From: Streptosporangium subroseum
GTDB lineage: Bacteria > Actinomycetota > Actinomycetes > Streptosporangiales > Streptosporangiaceae
Direction: 5' to 3'
Assembly (NCBI RefSeq): GCF_900188345.1
Contig: NZ_FZOD01000009.1
Span: forward strand, 168,907 to 232,906
DNA length: 64,000 nt
Positions 1 through 8,598 of this stretch are shown here, in pieces (position 1 is the first letter of the stretch; each line of letters starts with the position of its first letter). The notes under the pieces are model-generated. The model worked only from the letters and a program-made list of their open reading frames with translations. It was not told where the DNA came from and searched no databases. The translations under genes and the position numbers were made by a program.

Positions 1-776
1 TGCTCGCGATAGCGCGCGATGAGCAGCAGGGCGTAGTTGGTGCCCGCCCCGAACACCAGGACCGAGGTGATGCCCAACGTGGAGTCGTCGACGGTCAGCC
101 CGGTCACGCGGGTGAGCAGGGCGACGGTCTTGGCGGCGACCTGGTCGGCCACCCCGACGACGGTGAGCGGCACCAGCCACAGCCACGGGCTGCGATAGGT
201 CAGCAGCAGGAGCAGCGCCACGACGCTCGCGGTGACGGCCAGCAGCGTGATGTCGGCCCCGGCGAAGACCGCCGACAGGTCGACCTTGAAGCCCGCGCCG
301 CCGGTCACCTCCACACGTGCCCCGGACGGCAGGCCGGCACGCGCCTCGGCTCTGATCTCCGCCACCGTCTCGGTCAGCTCGGCGTTGGGCAGCGTACCCG
401 GCAGCGGCACGGTCAGCATCGCGACGTCTCCGCCGGGCGACACCACCGGCGGCGGCACCTTCCCGCCCACGGCGCGCTCGGCCAGCCGCTCGGCGTCCGC
501 CGCGATGGCCGCGCGGTCCTCGCCGGTCAGCGCCCCTTCCCGGCTGTAGACGACCAGAGCGGGGAGCACCTCCCCGCTGGGAAGATCCTGCTGCAGGCGT
601 GCCACCGCCGCCGACTCGGACCCCCGGGGCAGCGCGTCGGCCGGATCGGTGCTCACCGTGGACGCGCCGCCGAAAGCCAGGGCCAGGCCGGACACCGTGA
701 GGGCGAGAGCCATGACGACCCACCTGCCGGAGCGGCTCCACAGGAGGTCCCACCCACTATGATCTGCTCGCCACAT
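1..776 (-). CDS. MMPL family membrane transporter (N-terminal part, runs off the window)
   Basis: The reverse strand encodes an open frame starting at ATG 776-774 that is still open at base 1. The start is chosen because it begins MWRADHSGWDLL, with a first membrane segment at about residues 19-37 and an extracytoplasmic region after it. Near the window edge the frame reads VFGAGTNYALLLIARYRE, the conserved membrane motif of MMPL/RND-like exporters. Family members export lipids, antibiotics or other hydrophobic compounds across the inner membrane, driven by proton motive force, and are usually about 700 residues long. Roughly 258 residues are visible. The gene is divergent from a MarR regulator, and a long inverted repeat lies between the two starts, so drug- or lipid-responsive repression by MarR is the natural inference. 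The substrate cannot be deduced. Confidence 0.88.
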   Translation of the reverse strand, partial: MWRADHSGWDLLWSRSGRWVVMALALTVSGLALAFGGASTVSTDPADALPRGSESAAVARLQQDLPSGEVLPALVVYSREGALTGEDRAAIAADAERLAERAVGGKVPPPVVSPGGDVAMLTVPLPGTLPNAELTETVAEIRAEARAGLPSGARVEVTGGAGFKVDLSAVFAGADITLLAVTASVVALLLLLTYRSPWLWLVPLTVVGVADQVAAKTVALLTRVTGLTVDDSTLGITSVLVFGAGTNYALLLIARYRE

Positions 777-781
777 GGGAA

Positions 782-820
782 ACTCTTTCCATCATGGAAT
801 ATTTCTATGATGGAAAGAGT
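782..820. promoter_or_regulatory. Operator-like inverted repeat between mmpL and marR
   Basis: Two perfect 14-base arms, ACTCTTTCCATCAT at 782-795 and its exact complement at 807-820, flank an 11-base AT-rich centre. The element sits between the divergent MMPL start (776) and the MarR start (860), overlapping where both promoters must lie. MarR dimers typically bind such palindromes in their own divergent promoter, so autoregulation plus control of the exporter is inferred. Confidence 0.75.
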
Positions 821-859
821 AGGGGGATCGCGCCCCCGGGGGCAATACGGAGGAGGATC

Positions 860-1327
860 GTGACGGCAGACACACCGGACGCGTTCGAGCTGATGCTGGC
901 GATGCGCCGGTTCAACGTGGAGAGCGACCGATTCGTCGAGCGCTTCGCCGTCGAGCACGGCCTGCATCGGACCGACCTGAACGCGGTGGTGGTCATCCTG
1001 GACGCCTTCACCGCCGGTCGGCCGCTCACGCCGGGAGAGCTCGGCGCCGAGCTCAACCTGAGCCCCCCGGCCACCACCGCGTTGATCAACCGGCTGGAGC
1101 AGGTCGGCCACGTCGAACGACGGCGCAGCACCACCGACCGGCGCAAGGTCGAGGTCGTACTGCGGGAGCAGGCGATCCGCCTGGCCGGGCAGTTCTTCGC
1201 CCCGCTGGGCCGCCACCTCACCTCGGTGATCGAGGAGTTCAGCCCGCAGGAGCGCCAGGTGATCGGCAGGTTCCTGGCCGGCAGCACCGAGGCCACGGTG
1301 ACGGCCCGGCAGGAGGCCGGCTCCTGA
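860..1327 (+). CDS. MarR family winged-helix regulator
   Basis: This 155-residue protein has the MarR layout: helical dimerisation ends around a winged helix with 'LTPGELGAELNLSPPATTA' (recognition helices), followed by the wing 'RRRSTTDRRKVEV'. An ATG at 794 is in frame, but it lies inside the palindromic operator and has no ribosome-binding site. GTG 860 is preceded by GGAGGAGG at 849-856 and is the better start. The gene is divergent from the MMPL exporter and is probably its ligand-released repressor. MarR proteins bind DNA as dimers and usually respond to phenolic or other small effectors. The ligand is unknown. Confidence 0.87.
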   Translation: MTADTPDAFELMLAMRRFNVESDRFVERFAVEHGLHRTDLNAVVVILDAFTAGRPLTPGELGAELNLSPPATTALINRLEQVGHVERRRSTTDRRKVEVVLREQAIRLAGQFFAPLGRHLTSVIEEFSPQERQVIGRFLAGSTEATVTARQEAGS

Positions 1328-1344
1328 GCGCCTGCCTCCAGAGG

Positions 1345-1518
1345 CTACGACTTCGGAACGTAGCCGTCCAGGCGGGGGAACCCATCCTCGATCCACCGGA
1401 ACATCCGCCGGTTGAGCTCCCAGAATCGCTCCCGGTCGGTGCCGAACAGGGCGACGGTCTCGGCGAACCACTCCCTGTCGCTGGTCCGCGAGTAGTCGGT
1501 GAAGCGGGGGAAGACCAC
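1345..1518 (-). pseudogene. Short unrecognised ORF, possibly a 3' gene fragment
   Basis: A 57-codon reverse-strand frame from GTG 1518 to TAG 1345 reads in part RVVFPRFTDYSRTSDREWF and ends WIEDGFPRLDGYVPKS. The composition is that of a real protein C-terminus, with many aromatic and charged residues and well-spaced hydrophobics. An in-frame stop lies just upstream of the GTG, and there is no good ribosome-binding site. It most likely represents the tail of a gene whose front was lost. I do not recognise the family. It is convergent with marR and divergent from the gene at 1555. Confidence 0.35.
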
Positions 1519-1554
1519 CCGCGCCGCGCTTGGCTCTGGCTAACATGTCCCGGC

Positions 1555-2067
1555 ATGGCAGACCTACATGAAGTGCTCATAACCGCCGAACTTTCAGCCG
1601 AGCTCTCGGAAGCTGAGATCTCAGAACTCCGCTGGCACCTCGGGCACGGCCCGAAGCCGGAGGAGTTGACCATCGTGACGGATCGCCTTCCCCTGGTGAC
1701 CGTCGACGACGAGGGCGAACCGCTGCCCGAAGACCGGTGGGAGATCGACGCGTATCCGCTGCTGACAGGGCGGGGGCCCGCGGACCCAAGGGTCGGCGGA
1801 GTGGTCTTCTCCGAGCTGGCGCGTCGCGATGCGCCGGCCGACGCCGGTTGGGCCCTGTCCTCCCGCCAGGTCCTCCACGGTGACGACCTCACCCTGCTGA
1901 CCCAGCTACTCCGGTGGCTGCAGGAACGAGCGGTCGGCTACGGGGGAGGCCCGGTCTGTTTCAGCTGCCACAGCCGGTTCCACGAGGACGACCTCGTCCT
2001 GAAACCGGTGTCCCTCGACGGGGAAGACCTGGTGATCCACGAGATCCTGGTGCTTCAGAAGGTCTGA
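1555..2067 (+). CDS. Hypothetical protein, 170 aa
   Basis: An acidic 170-residue soluble protein begins MADLHEVLITAELSAELSE at ATG 1555 and ends HEILVLQKV. It has no signal peptide or membrane segment. A central 'GPVCFSCHSRFHEDD' contains CxxCH, which could bind zinc or heme, although only one such motif is present. Codon third positions follow the high-GC pattern of neighbouring real genes, supporting expression. No family is recognised. The next gene starts about 190 bases downstream with its own ribosome-binding site, so an operon is not evident. Confidence 0.6.
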   Translation: MADLHEVLITAELSAELSEAEISELRWHLGHGPKPEELTIVTDRLPLVTVDDEGEPLPEDRWEIDAYPLLTGRGPADPRVGGVVFSELARRDAPADAGWALSSRQVLHGDDLTLLTQLLRWLQERAVGYGGGPVCFSCHSRFHEDDLVLKPVSLDGEDLVIHEILVLQKV

Positions 2068-2260
2068 CGGTGGTCGAGCATGAGACCGGTCGCTCGGGCC
2101 CGTACCGGGAGTGGACTTCCGATCGATTCTCAATAGGATCGTGCCTGGGCCGCGACTGGCGAAGGTGGACAACCACCGGGGAGCGACCGCATTCTCGCGT
2201 GAGCGTCGACCGCCTGGGCGCCTGCGTCAGTGATGTCCAACTGACACAGGAGGCCACGAC

Positions 2261-3418
2261 GTGGATCTGCGCTACGGAATCAACCCGCAGCAGCGAGCGG
2301 CCGCCGCCGCACCGACGCACCCCGGCCGGTGGCCGATCCGGGTGCTGCACGGCAGCCCGTCCTACATCAACATGCTCGACGCGCTCAACGGCTGGCAACT
2401 GGTGAGCGAAGCGGGCAAGGCCCTGAGCCGGCCGGCCGCTACGTCCTTCAAGCACGTCTCGCCCGCCGGAGCGGCCCTTTCTGGACCCGTCGACGACGTC
2501 ACCGCCGAGCTCTACGGCATCGACCGCGCCAGTGTCGGGGCGCTCACCAGTGCCTACCTGCGGGCCCGCGACGCTGATCCGAAATCCTCCTACGGCGACT
2601 TCGCCGCCGTCTCACACCCGGTCGACGCCGAACTCGCCGAGCTGCTGACCCGCGTGGTCTGCGACGGCATCATCGCCCCCGGCTACGCCCCGGGCACCGT
2701 TGCGGCGCTCAGCAAGAAGAAGAACGGCCGCTTCCTGGTGATGGAAGCGGACGAGACCTACACGCCTCCGCGCCGCGAGGCACGGGAGGTGTTCGGCCTG
2801 CGGCTGACCCAGCGGCGCGACGAGGTCACGCTCTCCACCGCACTCCTGGACGACGTCGTGTGCGGCACACTGCCGACCGCCGCATCGGAGGACCTCCTGC
2901 TGGGCCTGATCGTCCTGCGCTACACCCAGTCCAACTCCGTGTGCTACCTGCGCGATGGCGCCACCCTGGGAATCGGCGCCGGTCAGCAGTCCCGCGTGGA
3001 CTGCACCCGCCTGGCCGGCGCGAAGGCCGACACCTGGTGGCTGCGACGCCACCCGGCGGTGCGCGCACTCGCCTTCCACCCCGGCATCCGGCGCCAGGAC
3101 CGGATCAACTGGCAGATCCGCTTCATCGAGGGCGACCTCACCCCTGACGAGAGCCTGCGCCTGTCCACGGCACTGTCCACCCCCGCGCCCGAGCTGACGG
3201 GCCGGCAGCGCGCAACGTGGCTCGCGGGCCTGGACAAGGTCGCGTTCGTGTCGGATGGCGCCCTGCCGTTCCGCGACAACGTCGATCACGCCCACCGCCA
3301 CGGCGTCCGCTACATCGCCGAGCCAGGCGGATCGATCCGATCCGCGGAGGTGCGGGACGCCTGCCGCGAGCACCAGATCACTCTGGCCCGCACCGGTCTC
3401 CGCCTGTTCCACCACTGA
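2261..3418 (+). CDS. Standalone AICAR formyltransferase (PurH-like transformylase domain only)
   Basis: The 385-residue protein starts at GTG 2261 behind AGGAGG (2248-2253). 'DLRYGINPQQ' near the N-terminus and 'SFKHVSPAG' around residues 60-70 are hallmark AICAR transformylase motifs; the Lys and His of the latter belong to the formyl-transfer site. The classical bifunctional PurH is about 520 residues, with an N-terminal IMP cyclohydrolase domain that is entirely absent here. The predicted reaction is 10-formyl-THF + AICAR to FAICAR, the penultimate step of purine synthesis. Neighbours are unrelated and no pur genes are nearby. It may be a second copy serving AICAR recycling or a specialised pathway rather than the housekeeping enzyme. 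Confidence 0.88.
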   Translation: MDLRYGINPQQRAAAAAPTHPGRWPIRVLHGSPSYINMLDALNGWQLVSEAGKALSRPAATSFKHVSPAGAALSGPVDDVTAELYGIDRASVGALTSAYLRARDADPKSSYGDFAAVSHPVDAELAELLTRVVCDGIIAPGYAPGTVAALSKKKNGRFLVMEADETYTPPRREAREVFGLRLTQRRDEVTLSTALLDDVVCGTLPTAASEDLLLGLIVLRYTQSNSVCYLRDGATLGIGAGQQSRVDCTRLAGAKADTWWLRRHPAVRALAFHPGIRRQDRINWQIRFIEGDLTPDESLRLSTALSTPAPELTGRQRATWLAGLDKVAFVSDGALPFRDNVDHAHRHGVRYIAEPGGSIRSAEVRDACREHQITLARTGLRLFHH

Positions 3419-3424
3419 GGCGAC

Positions 3425-3454
3425 GAGGTCCCCGCACCATTCCACGGGGACCTC
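3425..3454 (+). terminator. Hairpin terminator after the AICAR formyltransferase gene
   Basis: GAGGTCCCCG at 3425-3434 pairs perfectly with CGGGGACCTC at 3445-3454 around a 10-base loop, starting 6 bases after the stop codon. There is no clear U-tract, as is common in actinomycetes. The remaining bases to 3657 hold no gene I can support. Confidence 0.65.
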
Positions 3455-3657
3455 AAGGTCGGCCGTCCAGGAACCCTTCAGCCGTGCATGCGGGCAACCC
3501 CGTGGACCCCTCAGGTCAGAGCATGCGGGGCCAGGCGCTCAACTGTCCGCCTGAATTCCGGGCCTGGCGCGGAGGCTGCGGCTCTGGCGGGCACGGCCAG
3601 CCCGTTCGGCTTCCTCTCGGGCGAGCACTGCGCCCTCCTTGGACGGTCTCGGCCTTG

Positions 3658-4155
3658 CTACGGAACAGAGGGTGAGGGCTGTGTGGGCCAGAATTGCAGC
3701 CGGTAGGTCTCCAGCCCTTCGGGAGGCTGCTCCCTGCGGTAACGGGCACCGGGGCCGGGGCGGACGCTTGCGTGCACGAACCAGTTGCGAGCCTGATCGC
3801 GGAGGTCCATGAGGTTGCCGGAGGAGTGACCGTAAACTCCGACCACCTGCAATCTGCCCGAGCTGGAGTAGAGCTCTGCGGTCTCGCTCCTGCTCCACCG
3901 GTCATCGTCGGCGGGCGGTCGTCCGTCCCAGAGCTCCAGCGTGACATCGACGACGTGCCAGGAATCCGCCTGGCTGGTGACGACGGCGACATTCGCGGTG
4001 GTGAGAAACCAGTCGGTCCGGTTGGCTCGGTCTGAGAGCTCCCAAAGATCCTCGGCACCTTCCGGCTGCCCGTTGGCTCCATCAAGGTCCATGATCATAA
4101 AGTTGAAGGACCAGACCGTGACCGCGTCAGGGAGGCATTCAATCAGACGAGACAT
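3658..4155 (-). CDS. Hypothetical protein, 165 aa
   Basis: Reading from ATG 4155 (AAGGA lies 6 bases upstream), the protein begins MSRLIECLPDAVTVWSFNFM and continues as a soluble beta-rich domain with many aromatic residues ('DSWHVVDVTLELWDG', 'LQVVGVYGHSSGNL'). It ends RLQFWPTQPSPSVP. A longer frame to 4233 exists but lacks a ribosome-binding site. There are no membrane segments, signal peptide or known motif. The gene stands alone, convergent with the AICAR formyltransferase and about 155 bases beyond the lactate-monooxygenase-like gene. Function unknown. Confidence 0.55.
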   Translation of the reverse strand: MSRLIECLPDAVTVWSFNFMIMDLDGANGQPEGAEDLWELSDRANRTDWFLTTANVAVVTSQADSWHVVDVTLELWDGRPPADDDRWSRSETAELYSSSGRLQVVGVYGHSSGNLMDLRDQARNWFVHASVRPGPGARYRREQPPEGLETYRLQFWPTQPSPSVP

Positions 4156-4311
4156 CGACGTCCTTGGTGTGAGGCAGACGAGGGAGGCCGATGCTATCTC
4201 TAAGCGATCATGTGGTGTGGCCGACCACGGCATGGTGAAAGGGGCGATTCACCCCGATCGGTTCGCGTCATGACCGGAAGCAGGGCGAGTAGACGCGCGG
4301 CGGTGGCGGGG

Positions 4312-5499
4312 CTACCGGGGCGGGGTGCCGGTGCCCGGTGTTCGGAGGAGGGACTGGGGGGTCAGGTCGGCGAGGGTGGGGTAGCCGTCCACGGCCATGA
4401 TCAGGTCGGCTTCGGCGAGGAGGGCGCGCAGGATGTGGACGATGCCGTCGGTGCCGCCCAGGGCGAGGCCGTAGGCGTAGGGGCGGCCGATGCCGACGGC
4501 GGTGGCGCCGAGCGCGAGGGCTTTGATCACGTCGGCTCCTGAGCGGACGCCGGAGTCGAATATGACGGGCAGCCCGTCCGCGGCGTCGACCACGGCGGGG
4601 AGGGCGTCAAGGGCGGCCAGACCGCCGTTGGCCTGCCGGCCGCCGTGGTTGGAGCAGTAGATGCCGTCGACGCCGGCGTCCTTGGCCCGGCGAGCGTCGT
4701 CGGGGTGGCAGATGCCCTTCAGGATGAGGGGCAGGTCGGTGAGCGATCGCAGCCAGGGCAGATCATCCCAGGTGAGAGGGCTGCCGAAGATCCTGGCCCA
4801 GTATGCGACGGCGGCTCGCGGGTCCTCTTCCGGGGTGCGGGCGAGCTGGGCGCGGAAGACCGGGTCGGAGGTGTAGTTGGCGAGGCAGTGCCCGCGCAGC
4901 TGGGGGAAGTTGCCGGTGCTCAGGTCGCGGGGGCGCCAGCCGGTGACCCAGGTGTCGAGGGTGACGACGATGCCCTTGAACCCGGCGGCCTCGGCGCGAC
5001 CGATCAGGCTCTCCGCCAGTTTCCGATCGGTGGGGGTGTAGAGCTGGAAGAAGCCGGGGGTCTGGCCGAACTCCCCGGCCACGGCTTCCATCGGATCGAC
5101 CGAGAGCGTCGAGGCGATCATCGGAACCCCGGTGCGAGCCGCCGCCCGGGCCGTGGCCAGGTCTCCGTGCCCGTCCTGCGCGCACAGGCCGATCACCCCC
5201 ACCGGGGACATGAGCAGCGGGGTCGGCAGCTTCATGCCGAACAGCTCCACCGACAGCTCACGCCGTACGGCTCCCACGAGCATTCGGGGGATGAGACCCC
5301 AGCCCCGGAAGGCGGCGACATTGGCACGCTGGGTGTGCTCGTCGCCTGCGCCTCCCGCGACGTATGACCACACCGAGGGTGACATCACGGCCTCGGCCCT
5401 GGCCTCGAGCTCGGTGAAGGTCATCGGCAGCCCCGGCACCACGCCGCGGAGACCGTCGAAGTAGATCTCGTTCTGGTAGTCACCGAACTGGGGGGTCAT
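4312..5499 (-). CDS. FMN-dependent alpha-hydroxy acid oxidase, lactate 2-monooxygenase-like
   Basis: The 395-residue protein matches the length and layout of mycobacterial lactate 2-monooxygenase. The N-terminus reads [12 protein letters not shown], then '[17 protein letters not shown]', the FMN-contact '[14 protein letters not shown]', and the catalytic '[13 protein letters not shown]' whose His abstracts the alpha proton and whose Arg binds the carboxylate. '[19 protein letters not shown]' forms the FMN phosphate site. Enzymes of this group oxidise 2-hydroxy acids; lactate monooxygenase yields acetate and CO2. ATG 5499 has GGAAAGG upstream. It is the last gene of a five-gene minus-strand operon with CoA-dependent enzymes, so the substrate may be a larger 2-hydroxy acid. 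A 45-bp internal segment is duplicated at the 3' end of the neighbouring gene. Confidence 0.88.
   Translation of the reverse strand: MTPQFGDYQNEIYFDGLRGVVPGLPMTFTELEARAEAVMSPSVWSYVAGGAGDEHTQRANVAAFRGWGLIPRMLVGAVRRELSVELFGMKLPTPLLMSPVGVIGLCAQDGHGDLATARAAARTGVPMIASTLSVDPMEAVAGEFGQTPGFFQLYTPTDRKLAESLIGRAEAAGFKGIVVTLDTWVTGWRPRDLSTGNFPQLRGHCLANYTSDPVFRAQLARTPEEDPRAAVAYWARIFGSPLTWDDLPWLRSLTDLPLILKGICHPDDARRAKDAGVDGIYCSNHGGRQANGGLAALDALPAVVDAADGLPVIFDSGVRSGADVIKALALGATAVGIGRPYAYGLALGGTDGIVHILRALLAEADLIMAVDGYPTLADLTPQSLLRTPGTGTPPR
5256..5300. repeat. 45-bp duplicated segment, copy 1 (inside the lactate-monooxygenase-like gene)
   Basis: This stretch is 43/45 identical to 5588-5632, the differences being at 5274/5606 and 5298/5630. 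Here it encodes part of the conserved family segment [11 protein letters not shown] and is therefore probably the donor copy. Confidence 0.85.
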
Positions 5500-5587
5500 G
5501 CGGGTGCCTTTCCACTGGGATCGGAATGCCGCCGTGGGTCCGGGCTTTCCGGGACATGGCCGGCCGGGGTGGTGGGGGACGTCGATG

Positions 5588-5632
5588 GCTCACGCCGTAC
5601 GGCTCTCACGAGCATTCGGGGGATGAGACTCC
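5588..5632. repeat. 45-bp duplicated segment, copy 2 (forms the 3' end of the ketopantoate-reductase-like gene)
   Basis: A direct copy of 5256-5300 with two substitutions, 332 bp away. It supplies the last codons and the TGA (5592-5590) of the neighbouring gene in a reading frame different from that used in the donor, giving a tail PESHPPNARESRTA that does not resemble the usual family end. Confidence 0.8.
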
Positions 5633-6588
5633 GGCGATGGGACGGAGCCGGCGAGCGTCTGCCCCGAGTCCTTTTCGAGGCGGCCCTGATACACGCGCAG
5701 GTGCAGCGTGACCAGGTCCAGCAGGGGAACCGCGACCCCGAGCCGCCGCGCCCGGAGGACGAGATCGCCGAAGATGTGCTCTCCCTCGATGCCCCGGCCG
5801 CTGATCAGGTCACGATACAGCGAGGAGGCGAAGGAGGAGTCCGGAGCGGTGACCGTGTCGCGTGTGTTCTGGAGCTCCTTCTCCGGTACGGCGTGGCCGG
5901 CCGCAGCGGCGATGGCCGCGCACTCGGCGACCACCGCTTCGGCGAACTCGATGCCGCCGGGGACGGATGCGACCTCACCGACCGTTCCGCGCATCAGGCA
6001 GGTCACCGCGCCGGTCGCGGCGATGAACACCCACTTGGCCCACATCTCGCCGATGATGTCGCCGGACAGCCTGGCGTCGAACCCCGCGCCGCCGAGCGCG
6101 CGGTGCGCGTCGGCCGGCGGCTTCGGGGCGGGCGTGGCGCGGGCGCCGTAGGTCAGGCTCTGCAGCTCGGCGAGGCGGACGATGTCGCCGTCGGCGTCGA
6201 GCGTGGTGGCCACCTTCGCCACCCCGCCCAGCACGGCGCGGTCACCGAACCGTTCAACCAGGTCGTCGATGTGCCGCATGCCGTTCAGGACGGGCAGGAT
6301 CAGCGTGTCCGGACCGACCGCGGGCGCCAGGTCCTCCATCGCCCCTCGAAGCCCGGTGGCCTTGACCGAGAGCAGGACCAGATCGAAGGCCGAGGCGATG
6401 TCGCCGGTCAGGATCGTTCGGGGGGTGAGCGTCATCTTCTCGCCCAAACCCACGATCCGTAGCCCGCGCTCGCGCAGCAGGCGGGCCCGTCCGGGCCGGA
6501 CCAGGAACGTCACATCCCGGCCCGCCTGGACGAGCCTGCCCCCGAAGTAGCCGCCGACCGCGCCGGCGCCCACGACCAGGATCCTCAT
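5590..6588 (-). CDS. Ketopantoate reductase family protein (PanE/ApbA-like) with an altered C-terminus
   Basis: A 332-residue NAD(P)-dependent oxidoreductase starts at ATG 6588, preceded by GAAGG. The N-terminal Rossmann motif is GAGAVGGYFGGRL, followed by 'LLSVKATGL' and 'LPVLNGM..IDDLVERFG', the NADPH and substrate-binding signature of 2-dehydropantoate 2-reductases. The C-terminal helical domain includes 'WAKWVFIAATGAVTCLMR' with its catalytic Lys. PanE reduces ketopantoate to pantoate for coenzyme A synthesis, but many paralogues reduce other 2-oxo acids. Its place between CoA enzymes and a 2-hydroxy acid oxidase suggests interconversion of 2-oxo and 2-hydroxy acids. The last ~15 residues come from the duplicated 45-bp segment. 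Confidence 0.82.
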   Translation of the reverse strand: MRILVVGAGAVGGYFGGRLVQAGRDVTFLVRPGRARLLRERGLRIVGLGEKMTLTPRTILTGDIASAFDLVLLSVKATGLRGAMEDLAPAVGPDTLILPVLNGMRHIDDLVERFGDRAVLGGVAKVATTLDADGDIVRLAELQSLTYGARATPAPKPPADAHRALGGAGFDARLSGDIIGEMWAKWVFIAATGAVTCLMRGTVGEVASVPGGIEFAEAVVAECAAIAAAAGHAVPEKELQNTRDTVTAPDSSFASSLYRDLISGRGIEGEHIFGDLVLRARRLGVAVPLLDLVTLHLRVYQGRLEKDSGQTLAGSVPSPESHPPNARESRTA

Positions 6589-6665
6589 CGCACCTTCACC
6601 CCTGCCACTTCTGCCGCGACGGCGCGAACCCGTGGGCGACAGCCGGGGAGGAGGCGGCGAAGCCC

Positions 6666-7220
6666 TCACCCATGGGATACCCGTCCCCGGACGAGCTCGG
6701 TCGGTACGGGTGCGTCGAGGTGTTCCAGCAGGGCGGCCAGCTCGCGGTCCAGTTTGACGCCGACCTCGGTGATGTCCGGGTTGCCGAAGCTGGAGAACCG
6801 GGTGCTGGGCTGGTCCACGGCGAAACAGGTCGTGCCCTCCGGGTTCTCGTAGATCACCGTGCGCAGCGGCGCGTAGAGCAGGACGGCGGGGTCGTGGTGG
6901 AACATCGGCTGGGCGATCGTGTGGTTCCCCATCAGGTATTCGACACAGCGCCACCGTTCGCCGGCCAGCCCCATCAGCGCTGAGAAGTCGTGGCTCCAGT
7001 AGATGATGAAATCGTGCGGCGCGTTCTGGGTCGTCGCCCGCAGAACGGTGTCCCAGTCGGCGTTGTCCTTGATGAGCTCCTCGAAGCGTGCGGCGTCGAA
7101 CGGCGGAACGGCGCGCTCGTAACGCTCACGGAACTCCTGGAACGGGGCGGAGACGCCGATGGTCAGGCGGTTCACCTCGTGCGGGACGGTGTGGATCCTG
7201 CTCTCTGTTCGCTGGGTCAT
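6666..7220 (-). CDS. DUF302 domain protein
   Basis: The 184-residue protein carries the DUF302 signature around 'YLMGNHTIAQPMFHHDPAVLL' and 'YAPLRTVIYENPEG'. It has no signal peptide or membrane segment. ATG 7220 follows GGAGAG and overlaps the stop of the CoA-transferase gene (ATGA), indicating translational coupling within the operon. The biochemical role of DUF302 is not established; family members form small alpha/beta domains and are often near redox or stress genes. Here co-expression with CoA transferase and enoyl-CoA hydratase points to a supporting role in the same catabolic route. Confidence 0.8.
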   Translation of the reverse strand: MTQRTESRIHTVPHEVNRLTIGVSAPFQEFRERYERAVPPFDAARFEELIKDNADWDTVLRATTQNAPHDFIIYWSHDFSALMGLAGERWRCVEYLMGNHTIAQPMFHHDPAVLLYAPLRTVIYENPEGTTCFAVDQPSTRFSSFGNPDITEVGVKLDRELAALLEHLDAPVPTELVRGRVSHG

Positions 7221-8596
7221 GATCTCTCCGATGATGTTTCGTGGCTGTTCGCGCTCCGGCGAGTGCGAGGGACGGTGTGACGGTCTGCCTGGTCAGGGCT
7301 CCTTTCCTCCGTGTGGGCTCGCCTCGGGTCGTTCGCCCGCTCGCGCCCGTTGCCGTCGCTCCGGCTGGGTTCGACGAGGCTCCGGCTGGGTTCGGTGAGC
7401 GCGCCCAGGCGCCGCAGCGAACCGATCTCGTCTTCGTCGAATCCCAGTTCGCGCAGGATGTCGTCGTTGTGCTCGCCCTGTCTGGCGGGCACTCTCTCCG
7501 GTGAGCCGGGCTCACCGGCGGCGCTGAAGTGCCAGGGCGGTCCGGGCACCGTGATCCGGCCGCCGTTGCGGTCGGGAACCGAGCGGGTGGCCGTCCACTG
7601 ACGTACCCACTGGCTGTCGGCGAACTCGCCGACGGTGCGCAGCTGCCCGGTGGGGATCTTCGCCTCGTCGAACTGCACGTCGAGAGAGGCCATGTCGTCG
7701 AACGTCCAGATCCATTCCTGGACGATGGCGTGCAACTCGTCCAGATGCTCCCGTCGTGCTTCGGGTGTTCGGAATCGCGGGTCGTCGGCGAGGTCGGCGC
7801 GCCGCATGGCGGCGAGGTAGAGGGGGAACGACATGCTGCCCACCAGGCTCATCGGGATGACGAAGGTCGCTCCCTCGGGACTGACGAAGAACGGGCAGTC
7901 CGTGGCGCCCAGGATCGGAGTCTCCGCCCCGAGGTCCTGTCCCGACAGATCCGCGTGAAGGCGCTCGTTGACCGACAGCATGACCGCGGCCATGGCCACG
8001 TCGATGTACTGTCCCTCACCGGTGCGGTCGCGATGGTCCAGCGCGGCCAGGACGGCGACGGCGGCGTGCAGCCCGGAGTAGACGTCGGCGTGCGACAGCG
8101 AGTCGGTGCGCGGTCGTCCCTCCGGAGCGCCGAACTGGTCCATGGTGATCGCGGTGATCCCGCTCTCGGCCTGGATGGTCGGGGCGTAGGCCGACCGGGA
8201 ACGCCACGCGCCGTGCTGGCCGTAGCCGCTGATCGAGACGTAGACGACGCGCGGGTTGCGTGCGGAGACGGTGTCGTAGTCCAGCCCGAACGAGGGCAGC
8301 GTGCCCGGCCGGAAGTTTTCCACGATCACATCCGCGCGGTCGCACAGACGCAGCGCGACCTCCCGCGCGCCCGGCGCGTTGAGATCGATCGAGACGTTGC
8401 GCTTGCCGGCGTTCTGCTGGGCGTAGTAGCCGGAGATCTCGGCTTCGCGGGGGAACGCCCGCCGGGACAGGTCGCCGGCCGGTGGTTCCACCTTGATGAC
8501 CTCGGCTCCGAGCTCCAGCAGCGTCTGCGCGCAAAGTGGTCCGGCGAGCACGCGGGAGAAATCGACGACCCGGATGCCGGTCAGTGGTGCGGACAT
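7217..8596 (-). CDS. CaiB/BaiF family (class III) CoA transferase
   Basis: The 459-residue protein has the family hallmarks: 'GIRVVDFSRVLAGPLCAQ' at the N-terminus, 'LGAEVIKVEPPAGD', 'NAGKRNVSIDL', 'NFRPGTLPSFGLDY' and the catalytic-Asp region 'SHADVYSGLHAAVAVLAAL'. It moves CoA between carboxylic acids through an aspartyl-CoA thioester. ATG 8596 is two bases after the upstream stop, with AGGGGG upstream; a GTG at 8605 would overlap the preceding gene. The last ~60 residues are an Arg/Ser-rich tail with a repeated 'EPSRS', corresponding to short GGCTGGGTTCG direct repeats in the DNA, and look like a degenerate extension. It presumably activates the acid substrate before the enoyl-CoA hydratase acts. 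Confidence 0.9.
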   Translation of the reverse strand: MSAPLTGIRVVDFSRVLAGPLCAQTLLELGAEVIKVEPPAGDLSRRAFPREAEISGYYAQQNAGKRNVSIDLNAPGAREVALRLCDRADVIVENFRPGTLPSFGLDYDTVSARNPRVVYVSISGYGQHGAWRSRSAYAPTIQAESGITAITMDQFGAPEGRPRTDSLSHADVYSGLHAAVAVLAALDHRDRTGEGQYIDVAMAAVMLSVNERLHADLSGQDLGAETPILGATDCPFFVSPEGATFVIPMSLVGSMSFPLYLAAMRRADLADDPRFRTPEARREHLDELHAIVQEWIWTFDDMASLDVQFDEAKIPTGQLRTVGEFADSQWVRQWTATRSVPDRNGGRITVPGPPWHFSAAGEPGSPERVPARQGEHNDDILRELGFDEDEIGSLRRLGALTEPSRSLVEPSRSDGNGRERANDPRRAHTEERSPDQADRHTVPRTRRSANSHETSSERS

Positions 8597-8598
8597 GG

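Noticed and set aside
794..859. ATG 794 as the start of marR
   Set aside because: It lies inside the palindromic operator with no ribosome-binding site; GTG 860 has a perfect one.
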